A stretch of 64,000 nucleotides of DNA from UTCHB3 sp964371075 (GTDB lineage Bacteria > Bacteroidota > Ignavibacteria > Ignavibacteriales > Ignavibacteriaceae): contig CAYJKN010000002.1 in NCBI GenBank assembly GCA_964371075.1, positions 620,001 through 684,000 of the forward strand, read 5' to 3'. The notes beneath the pieces are model-generated. The model searched no databases. It was not told where the DNA came from and saw only the letters and a list, made by a program, of their open reading frames with translations. Below, one piece after another: positions 1-7,734 of the stretch; the stretch's first letter is position 1, and every line of letters begins with the position of its first letter. Position numbers and translations under genes: made by a program.

Positions 1-1
1 T

Positions 2-640
2 CTTGAACGGTTTGTAGCACAAACGGACTCGCTGAAACTTGCCGGATCGTGTGAAAACGCAATTGATGCTGTTAAAATTTTAAAAACTGAAGATGTTGAT
101 CTTATCTTTCTTGATATCGAGATGCCTGAAATGACGGGGATTGAGTTGATAGAAACTCTTAAGGGAAATCCTCAGATAATTTTTGTAACTGCTAAAGAAG
201 ATTATGCAGTTGAGGCATTTGAGCATGATGTTACCGACTATTTGTTAAAACCGTTAACTTATGCGAGATTTTTAAAATCGGTGAACAAAGCACAAGATAA
301 TATTAAACAGCCGGCAACAACCACAACTCCTGGGTATATTTTTGTGAAAGTTGAATCACGACTGCTTCGTCTTAATCTTTCAGATATCGATTATGTGGAA
401 GCTCATGGTGACTATATTCAACTTCACACCAAAAGTGGTAAACATATGATTTATTCGACAATGAAGCATATTGAAGCGAATCTTCCAAGGGAGGAGTTTG
501 CGAGAGTACACCGCTCATTTATTGTAAGAATGGATAGAATTGCCGATATAACCGAACACAATTTAATGATCGATAAACATATCATTCCTATCGGAGCAAT
601 GTATAAAAACGATCTGTTGAAAAAACTTAATATTTTATAA
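2..640 (+). CDS. LytTR-family response regulator (5' partial)
   Basis: A two-component response regulator that would bind DNA through a C-terminal LytTR domain. The frame stays open to the left edge, so the first methionine at 122 is internal and the true start lies outside the window. The receiver domain shows the phospho-acceptor aspartate in LIFLDIEMPEM (codon 113-115), a VTAKED switch segment and the conserved lysine in YLLKPL. The LytTR half runs from about 330 to 640 with the typical IDYVEAHGDY and FARVHRSFIV stretches. Its sensor kinase is probably encoded upstream, outside the window. An esterase gene follows 13 bp later and may be cotranscribed. The family call is secure; the target genes are unknown. 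Confidence 0.93.
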   Translation, partial: LERFVAQTDSLKLAGSCENAIDAVKILKTEDVDLIFLDIEMPEMTGIELIETLKGNPQIIFVTAKEDYAVEAFEHDVTDYLLKPLTYARFLKSVNKAQDNIKQPATTTTPGYIFVKVESRLLRLNLSDIDYVEAHGDYIQLHTKSGKHMIYSTMKHIEANLPREEFARVHRSFIVRMDRIADITEHNLMIDKHIIPIGAMYKNDLLKKLNIL

Positions 641-653
641 CAAAGGAAATTAA

Positions 654-1382
654 ATGAAGAGAGAAATTCACGGTTGGTGGAGCCCACGGCTGGAAAAAAA
701 TATGGAGATTGTTGTTTATGGCCATTGGGGAAAACCCCTTTTAATGTTTCCAACAGCGGGTGCCGACTTCCTTGAGTATGAGCGGTTCCAACTGATCGAT
801 GCGATTGCTCCCTACATTGAAGCTGGGAAAATTAAAGTTTTTTCGATTAACAGCATCAACAATGAGAGCTGGCTAAACAATTCGATGATGCCCCACCATA
901 AAGCTCTAAGACACATGACTTACAACTATTATGTAACTGACGAGGTTGTACCCTTCATCCACACTAATTGTGGTGGCCTTCAGCCTATTATGCTTACAGG
1001 GGCTTCTCTGGGTGCACTCCATGCGGCAAATATCTTTTTCAGAAGTCCAAATCTTTTTGCAGGAACCATTCCGATGAGTGGTTATTATGATCTGAAGTCA
1101 TATACAAAAGGATATTACGACGAAAATGTCTATTTTAATTCACCGGTTGATTATCTGTCAAATCTCGGGGATGAAAATCTCTTAAATCAGATGAGGCACG
1201 GGAAAAGAATAATTATCGCTACAGGGCAGGGAGAATATGAAGCACCGCAGGGTTCAATTAATCTGTCGAACATCCTAAGGAGTAAAGGAATTCCTCATGA
1301 GCTTGAGATTTGGGGACACGATATGCCACATGACTGGCCCACATGGCGAAAAATGCTTCCATATTTTATAAGTAAACTGTAA
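654..1382 (+). CDS. Alpha/beta-hydrolase esterase (COG4947-like)
   Basis: A 242-residue cytoplasmic alpha/beta hydrolase without a signal peptide. The nucleophile elbow reads GASLG with Ser118, and the C-terminal HDMPHDWPTW segment probably supplies the catalytic histidine, as in putative esterases of the COG4947 type. The N-terminus (HGWWSPRLEKNMEIVVYGHWG) resembles that family, whose substrates are poorly known. An AAAGGAAAT ribosome-binding site precedes the start. It follows the LytTR regulator by 13 bp, so the two may form an operon. An ester- or thioester-hydrolysing role is inferred from the fold only. Confidence 0.8.
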   Translation: MKREIHGWWSPRLEKNMEIVVYGHWGKPLLMFPTAGADFLEYERFQLIDAIAPYIEAGKIKVFSINSINNESWLNNSMMPHHKALRHMTYNYYVTDEVVPFIHTNCGGLQPIMLTGASLGALHAANIFFRSPNLFAGTIPMSGYYDLKSYTKGYYDENVYFNSPVDYLSNLGDENLLNQMRHGKRIIIATGQGEYEAPQGSINLSNILRSKGIPHELEIWGHDMPHDWPTWRKMLPYFISKL

Positions 1383-1386
1383 ACAA

Positions 1387-1956
1387 TCAGATCTCGAGAA
1401 AACTGTTCAGAATCAAATTTCCGGCAATACCCGAGTATTCCGGATTAAAGATTACCCCCATTGAGTTCCCCTTTTTATAAGCAGCAGGAATCCCGTTAAA
1501 ACCGGTGAGGACTGCTGCGTTAAATTTGTCAGATGACGGTTTAAACAACTTCTCAAAATAGAGTCCTTCCAATTCTTCAGCTTCGATAAACATCATAGAA
1601 TTACAAAGTGTTGCACCGTATTTCCCCGGAAGTGGAGGTGTTTCCAGCGCTAGGGTAAGTGAGAGGGGAAAAAAGGCAAGTCCTGATGTACCGGGTACAT
1701 GAGGGTTTTCACACATTAGCGAAAAACCATTGGCGATACCGAGCACAGGTTTTTGAATCATTCTTAACATTGAAAAGAGATTCAAAAGGTGAAGTCGTTT
1801 AAGTGCTTTTTTTATATCAGAGCAATCGGGCAGGATTATTCTATCGGCGGCAAGAATTTCACTTTCAACGGATGTGAATTTTTGATCCACTCCAAGCTTT
1901 TCGAGTTGGTATAAAAGATAAGAGGGGCGTTCGCCATAGTCAATAATTGCTGTCAT
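1387..1956 (-). CDS. HisH-like class I glutaminase relic lacking catalytic Cys and His
   Basis: A 189-residue protein alignable by eye to HisH, the glutaminase subunit of imidazole-glycerol-phosphate synthase. It starts TAIIDYGE like HisH, has the ILPDCSD loop where HisH has the ILPGVGAF type, and ends FNPEYSGIAGN where HisH has FHPEKSG. The nucleophile motif GICLGMQ is replaced by GIANGFS, so Cys is Ala75, and the catalytic His of the FHPE motif is Asn171. Only the Glu of the triad remains (Glu173). Glutamine hydrolysis should therefore be impossible. No other his gene lies nearby. The frame is intact, so this looks like a pseudo-enzyme with a new role rather than a decayed gene. Confidence 0.72.
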   Translation of the reverse strand: MTAIIDYGERPSYLLYQLEKLGVDQKFTSVESEILAADRIILPDCSDIKKALKRLHLLNLFSMLRMIQKPVLGIANGFSLMCENPHVPGTSGLAFFPLSLTLALETPPLPGKYGATLCNSMMFIEAEELEGLYFEKLFKPSSDKFNAAVLTGFNGIPAAYKKGNSMGVIFNPEYSGIAGNLILNSFLEI

Positions 1957-1982
1957 GTCACTTTATATTTAGTTTAAAATTA

Positions 1983-2034
1983 CAAAGCACACAGAATCAA
2001 GAGAAACAACTCTCCATAATTTCTGTGTGCTTTG
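1983..2034 (-). terminator. Perfect 14-bp inverted repeat, probable terminator
   Basis: CAAAGCACACAGAA (1983-1996) is the exact reverse complement of TTCTGTGTGCTTTG (2021-2034), with a 24-base loop. It lies just 3' of the beta-helix cargo gene, which ends at 2048 on the minus strand, and upstream of the HisH-like gene. The T run is better on the plus strand (TTTGTTTTTA) than on the minus strand, so it may act weakly for the minus-strand transcript or be a repeat element. Confidence 0.55.
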
Positions 2035-2047
2035 TTTTTAAATTAGT

Positions 2048-4141
2048 TTATTTCAAGAGTTGCATTTTTCTTGATTCTTTAAACATTTTACCATCAACAG
2101 ATGTTGCGGTAATAGTATAAATGTAACTTCCACTTGCAAGGTTGGCTGCATTAAATTCAACCTGATGTGAACCGGTTGCAAAGTCTTTGGAAATAAGATT
2201 TGCAACTTCACTTCCCATCATATCATAAACAGTAATATTAACTTTTGCCGGTGCAGGCAAAGCAAATTTAATACTGGTTGAGGGGTTGAATGGATTAGGA
2301 TAATTTTGATGCAGAGTGAAATCGGTAACTGATGCAAAATTCACTTCGATTGCACTTGTAAAGACAAACTCACCATTAAGATCGATCTGACGGAGTCTGT
2401 AATAGTTTGTTCCGTTTATTGCCGAGTTGTCTGTGAATCTGTAAGATTGTTCAGTGGTTGAAGTTCCTGCGCCTTTAACAAATCCAATTTTATTGAAAGT
2501 TAAACCATCAATTGATCTTTCAACTTCAAATCCCATGTTGTTGGTTTCGGTTGAGGTTGACCAGTCGAGGATAACAGCTTCACCCGACTGCTGAGCAGTG
2601 AATGTGGTGAATTCAACAGGTAGTGCAATACTGCCTTCGTGAGCACCTTTGTAAGGATATAGAGGACTTCTTGGTGAACCATCAATGTCATGGTCAATTT
2701 GTGGAATAGGCATACCGTGAAGGTCCCAGTCGCCGTTTGAAGCACCTGTTAAGTGAAGATCGGTATTGGAAACAAAATTAACCATTTTGTAAACAGAATT
2801 TGGATCGTCTGAGGTAGCGGTTCTCCAGTCATTAAGGGTTGCACAAGTTGTTGTGTTGTAGAGTGCAAAATTTGAACCAATTCCGGCAAGATAATAAGCA
2901 TTGTAGTCGAAATTTAGAACGTTTGTACCTGACTCAGCCATTGGGTAATGAATGATATAGGTAGCTGCAGTGCTGTTGCCTTGATGGAATATGTTATTGG
3001 CGGCATTCATTGTAGCATCTGAATTCACATTGTATCCAATACATGCATTAATACCTGTTGTTGCGGGGGCATCAATTCTGAAAGAATTGTGAGCGATATT
3101 GATCACGCCATTCCAGGTAGCTGAACCAAACACAATACCAAAATATTTATTTGCTGTTGCGGTACCAAGATTGTTAAAATTGGGAGCAATAAAATTGTTG
3201 ATGACATTGATAACACCCGTGTTACCATAAACAACTACTGCACCGGCAAATTTATTTGTGGTTGTGTTTACATCAATTTTGGTAAACTTATTGCCCGAGA
3301 TGATTGTTGTATCATTTGTTACACTTCCGGTAATATAAATTCCGGCGTAGAAGGATAAATCAACTCTTGGATCAACAATGGATATTCTATTGTTTAGATA
3401 CATGTTGTTTGCGATATAGAAAGTGGTGATCACTCTTCTTGCTCCGTAAAGGTCACAATTTGCGATTATTCCGGTGACGGGGGAAGTTGGATCATTTCCC
3501 CACATACCAACTGCAGTTTCAAAAGTAAGGGTTGGTGTACCAACCTGGCAATTGTAAATGAAGATGTCGTTTGGTGCAGAACCGACAGTACCAATTGAGC
3601 CATCAACCGCAATACCCGCTGCCTGAGCCGTTCTGGAGGTGTTGATGCTTATAATTTTCATATTCTGAATGGTTATGAAATCTGAATTGTCCTGCACTTC
3701 AATTGCCCATCTTCCGGTTGGAAGGTCGAAGGCAAATGTCAAGTCACGGTCTCCATCGAGACTGTTCCCGTTTGAACCTTCAAGTGTTACAAAACTTGAA
3801 TTGAGGATGAGGAAAAATTGATTTGAAGCATCCACTGCGGTGAAAGTTACAACCGGCTGTTTTGTTGGTGCTGGTTTTATCACTAATCTGTTGGCTGCGG
3901 TGAATGTTGTATTATTAATCATGCTGGGGGCAGTTTCGGTAAGGTTACCATCTATCATGAAAGTAACAACTCCGTTAGCACCGTTAGCAGTGATAGCAGC
4001 ACAAGCTGCTGAAAGTGAAGCATATCCTTGTGGGTTTGCGCCTTGAGGAATGTAATATGTACCTGAAAGTGCCTGGGCATTTAAAACACCAAGACTCAAA
4101 AGTAGTGTGAAAAATGAAATTTTGTAGAAAAGATTTCTCAT
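2048..4141 (-). CDS. Secreted beta-helix protein with T9SS type A sorting domain
   Basis: A 697-residue cargo of the type IX secretion system. It has a signal peptide (MRNLFYKISFFTLLLSLGVLNAQA). Residues of about 90-450 are rich in Asn/Gly/Ile repeats typical of right-handed parallel beta-helices (for example NDIFIYNCQVG and NVINNFIAPNF). A module of about 90 residues follows (about 500-600, LPVEFTTF to SAIEVNF), which closely resembles one in the reprolysin-like peptidase at 14435-16918. The last 85 residues form the sorting domain, starting HQNYPNPFNPSTS and ending KMQLLK. The start is supported by GGAG seven bases upstream. It is probably surface-attached or released; no enzymatic motif is seen, so the function is unknown. 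Confidence 0.88.
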   Translation of the reverse strand: MRNLFYKISFFTLLLSLGVLNAQALSGTYYIPQGANPQGYASLSAACAAITANGANGVVTFMIDGNLTETAPSMINNTTFTAANRLVIKPAPTKQPVVTFTAVDASNQFFLILNSSFVTLEGSNGNSLDGDRDLTFAFDLPTGRWAIEVQDNSDFITIQNMKIISINTSRTAQAAGIAVDGSIGTVGSAPNDIFIYNCQVGTPTLTFETAVGMWGNDPTSPVTGIIANCDLYGARRVITTFYIANNMYLNNRISIVDPRVDLSFYAGIYITGSVTNDTTIISGNKFTKIDVNTTTNKFAGAVVVYGNTGVINVINNFIAPNFNNLGTATANKYFGIVFGSATWNGVINIAHNSFRIDAPATTGINACIGYNVNSDATMNAANNIFHQGNSTAATYIIHYPMAESGTNVLNFDYNAYYLAGIGSNFALYNTTTCATLNDWRTATSDDPNSVYKMVNFVSNTDLHLTGASNGDWDLHGMPIPQIDHDIDGSPRSPLYPYKGAHEGSIALPVEFTTFTAQQSGEAVILDWSTSTETNNMGFEVERSIDGLTFNKIGFVKGAGTSTTEQSYRFTDNSAINGTNYYRLRQIDLNGEFVFTSAIEVNFASVTDFTLHQNYPNPFNPSTSIKFALPAPAKVNITVYDMMGSEVANLISKDFATGSHQVEFNAANLASGSYIYTITATSVDGKMFKESRKMQLLK

Positions 4142-4315
4142 GAGATTCTCCGTTATTGTTTGTATCTATTGTTTAGATAATCATTCTCTAAAATTACACA
4201 ATAAAGACGGAAAAGACAAACTTATTTTTGGGGGGAACTTCTAAAAGGGGAGGATAAACTTGAGAGAACCGGGAAGTTATCTCCCGGCCTCATCAATAAC
4301 AATTATAATATTTGA

Positions 4316-4735
4316 CTATTTAAGCAGACAAGCCAATTTCTCATTATCTGGTGCAATTTTATTGGCATATAGAGAAGAGACGGCATATTTCCCACCACCC
4401 GTAATAAAAAGAGTAACAAAAATGAGAAGAAAGAGCAGTGCCATTTCTTTTGTGTGAAACGGATCAGCCGCATGAGCCACAAATGCCGCCACTGCCATGG
4501 CAATGATCAGGGGGATTGATGACAACTTCGTTGAAATTCCAAATATGATAAATATTGCCATTAAAAATTCTGCAAACATTGTCAGAAAAAGACTTGCAGG
4601 TTCCCCTATTCCCAGAAAATCGATAAATTTAATCTCGTTACCCGAGAAAAACATTTCAACTTTCCCCAATCCATGACCAAACGCCATAAATGACCCTGCC
4701 ACAACCCTTAAAACCAGTATTCCAATATCGTTCAT
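4316..4735 (-). CDS. DoxX family membrane protein
   Basis: A 139-residue protein with four predicted transmembrane segments and the DoxX-family layout: an N-terminal helix with RVVAGSFMAFGHGLGK, a GIGEPASLFLTMFAEFLMAIFIIFG helix pair, an AAFVAHAADPF loop, and a last helix ending in TGGGKYAVSS. DoxX proteins are small integral membrane proteins, some linked to quinone chemistry or sulfur and oxidative stress, but the role here cannot be deduced. The gene stands alone between a T9SS cargo gene and a divergent HEAT-protein gene. Confidence 0.85.
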   Translation of the reverse strand: MNDIGILVLRVVAGSFMAFGHGLGKVEMFFSGNEIKFIDFLGIGEPASLFLTMFAEFLMAIFIIFGISTKLSSIPLIIAMAVAAFVAHAADPFHTKEMALLFLLIFVTLFITGGGKYAVSSLYANKIAPDNEKLACLLK

Positions 4736-5039
4736 TTTAAATCCTTTTGTTTATAGTTCTCAATAAATGTTATAACATATAATTATTTAGTTTAGTTCCT
4801 CAACAAATAATTGAAGGGGAATTGTCCAATACACCTAAAAAGTTCAGGCGTTTTTATGTAGATAGTTTATATAATTAAGTTAAACGATAACAATCTCTTA
4901 ATATAGCAGACAATTAACGGCATTTGGTTACAAAGTTTTACAAAGGTTTACTTGACGGTGGCACATGTTACAATTTTGAAAAGTAATTTGAACCCAGAGA
5001 TTAAGAATAATTTCAATCAAATACAAACCGGAGACGACA
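4736..5039. other. Intergenic region between divergent doxX-like and HEAT genes
   Basis: An AT-rich divergent intergenic stretch that should hold promoters for both neighbours. I see no ORF, tRNA or clear repeat. Sequences such as TTGACGG (about 4953) and TACAATTTTG (about 4969) look promoter-like, but their spacing fits neither a sigma-70 pair nor a TTG/TAnnTTTG pair, so I do not assign a promoter. Confidence 0.5.
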
Positions 5040-5441
5040 ATGAAAACTTTAAGTGTTATGATGGTAGTGTTGATGCTTTTGGCATCGACGACCAACACAG
5101 AAGCCCAAAGAAAATATCAGTTTAACAAAAACTCGATCGAGTCGTTAAGAGATGGAATCACATCCAAAAATAACGGACTCCGCAGAAGCGCAATTTATAT
5201 GGCAGGATTTTATGAAGTAAGTGAAGTTGCAAATACTTTGTGTGACGAGCTTAAAAACGAAATCAACCCGGCAGTCAAAGTTTTAATTGCACTGGCACTT
5301 TACAAAATTGGTGACGAGAATTCATTAAACATGATCGAAAATCTCTCGAAAACTGAGAAGGATGACGACACCAGAAGGATGATGTTTGCAATAACCGAGC
5401 AGATAAAACTCGACAGAATCAGCTCAAATCCGGTCCAATAA
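5040..5441 (+). CDS. Small exported HEAT-repeat protein
   Basis: A 133-residue protein with a signal peptide (MKTLSVMMVVLMLLASTTNTEAQ) and about three degenerate HEAT-like helical pairs (LRDGITSKNNGLRRSAIYMAG, LCDELKNEINPAVKVLIALAL, IENLSKTEKDDDTRRMMFAI). HEAT repeats usually serve as protein-binding scaffolds. The export signal places it in the periplasm or beyond. GGAG precedes the start. A strong hairpin terminator follows, so it is probably monocistronic. The role is unknown. Confidence 0.75.
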   Translation: MKTLSVMMVVLMLLASTTNTEAQRKYQFNKNSIESLRDGITSKNNGLRRSAIYMAGFYEVSEVANTLCDELKNEINPAVKVLIALALYKIGDENSLNMIENLSKTEKDDDTRRMMFAITEQIKLDRISSNPVQ

Positions 5442-5508
5442 TTGGAAGAAGACATTTCGCATAAATCATTACCTCTTCGCATTACCTCATTAGTGCAAAG
5501 CCGGTACT

Positions 5509-5544
5509 AAAAGGCTGCCTAAACAAAAGGGCAGCCTTTTTTTT
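5509..5544 (+). terminator. Rho-independent terminator
   Basis: AAAAGGCTGCC (5509-5519) pairs perfectly with GGCAGCCTTTT (5530-5540) around a short A-rich loop, followed by a run of eight T. It would end the HEAT-protein transcript. It shares the 12-mer AAAAGGCTGCCT with the terminator at 31395. Confidence 0.9.
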
Positions 5545-5736
5545 GTCTATTATCTGCCGATATCGATGGATGTCGAATTGGGAAATTATATATACTATAA
5601 TATACATAATTTCCCAACTGCCGGTAACTCTTTAAATTGAAAGGGGTTATGGGGAGAAAACAAGCCCGTCATATTGAAAAATATCCAACAAATCGCTGTT
5701 TATGCTTTTAGACATATCAACATTTCCTATATAATA

Positions 5737-6222
5737 TCACTTAAAACGATTATATGGAGATTCTGTATCACTGTTTCCGTTGATAAGCCGGAGCAGGATG
5801 GAATTAAATGAATTTGCATTCGACTGCAAACTTGAGAAAAAACTGTTATCTGTTTCTTCGACAATTTTAAGGGCTTTTTGTAAAATTTCCCGACCCGAAT
5901 TCGATAGTGAAATAACTTTGGCTCTGGTATCGTCACTGTGTTCTTCTCTGTTAATAAAACCCTTCGTTTCTAAAGTGCGTAACACTTTTGAAACCATCAT
6001 TCGGTCTGTGTGGCTATGGTTAGCAATATCAACTTGTGTGACAATTTTCTCTGTCGTTGACAACCATGCCAACGCAGCCAAAAGAGCAAATTGTGTATGT
6101 GTCAAATTCAAAGTGTCCAGGGATCTTTTCATTTTGAGTTGCCAACGCATACTCACTTGCCAAAGTAGATAACCGGAACTCTCTTCAGGGTTCCGGAAAT
6201 GAAATTCTATTTTATTATCCAT
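5737..6222 (-). CDS. MarR-family transcriptional regulator
   Basis: A winged-helix repressor of about 161 residues with a typical MarR plan: N-terminal helix RWQLKMKRSLDTLNLTHTQF, recognition region VTQVDIANHSHTDRMMVSKVL, and the wing REEHSDDTRAKVISLSNSG. The start at 6222 is preferred over 6231 because AGGA lies eight bases before it, whereas the upstream ATG directly abuts that AGG. It is the second gene of an operon behind a VOC protein, 40 bases downstream of that gene's stop. The inverted repeat at 6650-6688 over the operon promoter is a likely autoregulatory operator. The ligand is unknown. Confidence 0.9.
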   Translation of the reverse strand: MDNKIEFHFRNPEESSGYLLWQVSMRWQLKMKRSLDTLNLTHTQFALLAALAWLSTTEKIVTQVDIANHSHTDRMMVSKVLRTLETKGFINREEHSDDTRAKVISLSNSGREILQKALKIVEETDNSFFSSLQSNANSFNSILLRLINGNSDTESPYNRFK

Positions 6223-6262
6223 AATTGTCATCCTGTGTTTAAGGTTCCGATGAACTTTGGAT

Positions 6263-6625
6263 TTATAATGATTCTAAAAAAGTCAGTTTATACCCATCGG
6301 GGTCTTTTACATGAAATGCTTTACCAAATGGTGTATTCATGATTGTCCCCAAAATAGTTACATCCTTTTCGACAAGAGTGGCATGCATATCTTCAATTTT
6401 TTCATCTATCGTGAACCAGAGAGAAACACCGTTGCCCAAATCTTTATTTTCCAGATTCTCGAGGGGCCTCCTGATGGCAAAACTCGCATCTCCTTTGTTA
6501 AATTTAAAGATTACAGCATCAGGATTTTTCATTTCAGACAGCTCAAATCCTAATTTATTTGTGTAAAATTGTTTTGAAATTTCAAGATCCCTTACTTGAA
6601 GAGAAACAAATTCCATCCGTCTCAT
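6263..6625 (-). CDS. VOC superfamily (glyoxalase/bleomycin resistance-like) protein
   Basis: A 120-residue single-module vicinal-oxygen-chelate protein: it starts MEFVSLQVRDLEISKQFYTN and ends FGKAFHVKDPDGYKLTFLES, the two halves of the beta-alpha-beta-beta-beta fold with the conserved DPDGY near the end. Such proteins can be metal-dependent isomerases or dioxygenases, or drug-binding proteins; the first half lacks an obvious His ligand, so catalysis is uncertain. AAGGAG five bases before 6625 supports the start. It is the first gene of an operon with the MarR regulator, which suggests a stress- or compound-induced pair. Confidence 0.85.
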   Translation of the reverse strand: MRRMEFVSLQVRDLEISKQFYTNKLGFELSEMKNPDAVIFKFNKGDASFAIRRPLENLENKDLGNGVSLWFTIDEKIEDMHATLVEKDVTILGTIMNTPFGKAFHVKDPDGYKLTFLESL

Positions 6626-6649
6626 TTTGACTCCTTATTAAAAAATAAA

Positions 6650-6688
6650 ATATTGTTGTCACAAATATAATATACACGACAACAATAT
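6650..6688 (-). promoter_or_regulatory. 11-bp inverted repeat around a TAnnTTTG promoter element
   Basis: ATATTGTTGTC (6650-6660) and GACAACAATAT (6678-6688) are perfect reverse complements separated by 17 bases. Between them, on the minus strand, TATATTTG (6669-6662) matches the -7 element TAnnTTTG of Bacteroidota promoters; no good TTG partner is at normal spacing. The site lies 25 bases upstream of the VOC-MarR operon start. Repressor binding to the two half-sites would cover the promoter. Confidence 0.6.
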
Positions 6689-6762
6689 GAAAATTATTTT
6701 TGTATTTTAATTGCATCGGTGGAGAAATCATGAGCCGCGAATATCACTTCCTCCCCACCCAA

Positions 6763-7734
6763 TCACAACCTGCTTCTGTAGCCAAATGACTGAACAAAAT
6801 TCTCTTCGACGTTAATTTTTCGGGAGGAGACGAGGTAAGCACCAAAAACGCCAAGTCCATTATCGATGTTGCTGAAAACCACTTCATCGAGTCTTACGGA
6901 AAAGTCATCGAGAAAGCCTTCGGTTGAACCGTAATAATTTCCGAGGTTTTTGTCCATAACCATCACTTCAAATATGGCATCCTGAATTACATAAGAATAT
7001 TTATCCTGATCACCTGCCGAGATATCCATCATCACTTTGTTGATCGCTGCATACTCATAGATAAGTATCTTGTCTCTGGAAATTCCGGGATAAAACGGGG
7101 TTTGGACACCATTAATATCTGAATATTTTAACGGGATCTCTTTTTTGTAACCCGTCACCACTCCATTTTTGTCGGTTGCATAATAGAGCACAAGTTTAGG
7201 CTCATATATGTAATCAGCGGGAGCTGTCCAGTTAATGACAAATTCTTTTTCATTTGGATTTTGTGTAGCAGTTGATATGAAGTTTTTTGAGAGTCGAAAA
7301 TCAAGATCACGAGGCACAGCACAGGTTGAACGAAGGACGGTTCCATCGGGCATAACTGCCGTAAGTCGAAGAGTGTCGTTTGGGCGAGCCTTAACATTTT
7401 TCAGCACATAAACCGGAGCAGGGCCTCCATATTTTTGTCCAATTTCCGTAGATGTGGAGTCACTAAAAGTGTATGTGTTTTTATAAAAAGAAGAATACAT
7501 CGTTATTGCAGCACCTCTGATAAAAGGGCTTGTCTGATTTTCATTGGGGTTATATCCGGGGACATCATAGGTTTTTGCCACAACTGCAAGTTGGACTGTG
7601 GAGTCTCCTTTGATAACAAGATTGAGAATATATTTTTCCTGATAGTTCTTTTTAGGATCAAAAGAATTTTCGCAGCCTGAGAGGAGCAGAATTGGCAACA
7701 CAAAAGCCAACATAAAAACTGTTTTTTTCATCAT
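6763..7734 (-). CDS. DUF4249 family lipoprotein
   Basis: A 323-residue lipoprotein with lipobox LLSGC (Cys21). The following Ig-like strand pattern (KYILNLVIKGDSTVQLAVV, RGAAITMYSS, PNDTLRLTAVMPDGTVL) and the C-terminal half match DUF4249 proteins of Bacteroidota. These lie next to TonB-dependent receptors and are presumed surface or periplasmic partners; their substrates are unknown. Its start codon overlaps the stop of the upstream receptor gene (ATGA arrangement), which indicates translational coupling. Confidence 0.82.
   Translation of the reverse strand: MMKKTVFMLAFVLPILLLSGCENSFDPKKNYQEKYILNLVIKGDSTVQLAVVAKTYDVPGYNPNENQTSPFIRGAAITMYSSFYKNTYTFSDSTSTEIGQKYGGPAPVYVLKNVKARPNDTLRLTAVMPDGTVLRSTCAVPRDLDFRLSKNFISTATQNPNEKEFVINWTAPADYIYEPKLVLYYATDKNGVVTGYKKEIPLKYSDINGVQTPFYPGISRDKILIYEYAAINKVMMDISAGDQDKYSYVIQDAIFEVMVMDKNLGNYYGSTEGFLDDFSVRLDEVVFSNIDNGLGVFGAYLVSSRKINVEENFVQSFGYRSRL

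Noticed and set aside
122..640. ATG at 122 as the true start of the LytTR regulator
   Set aside because: The frame continues upstream to the window edge with receiver-domain sequence (including the phospho-acceptor region), so the gene is 5' truncated.
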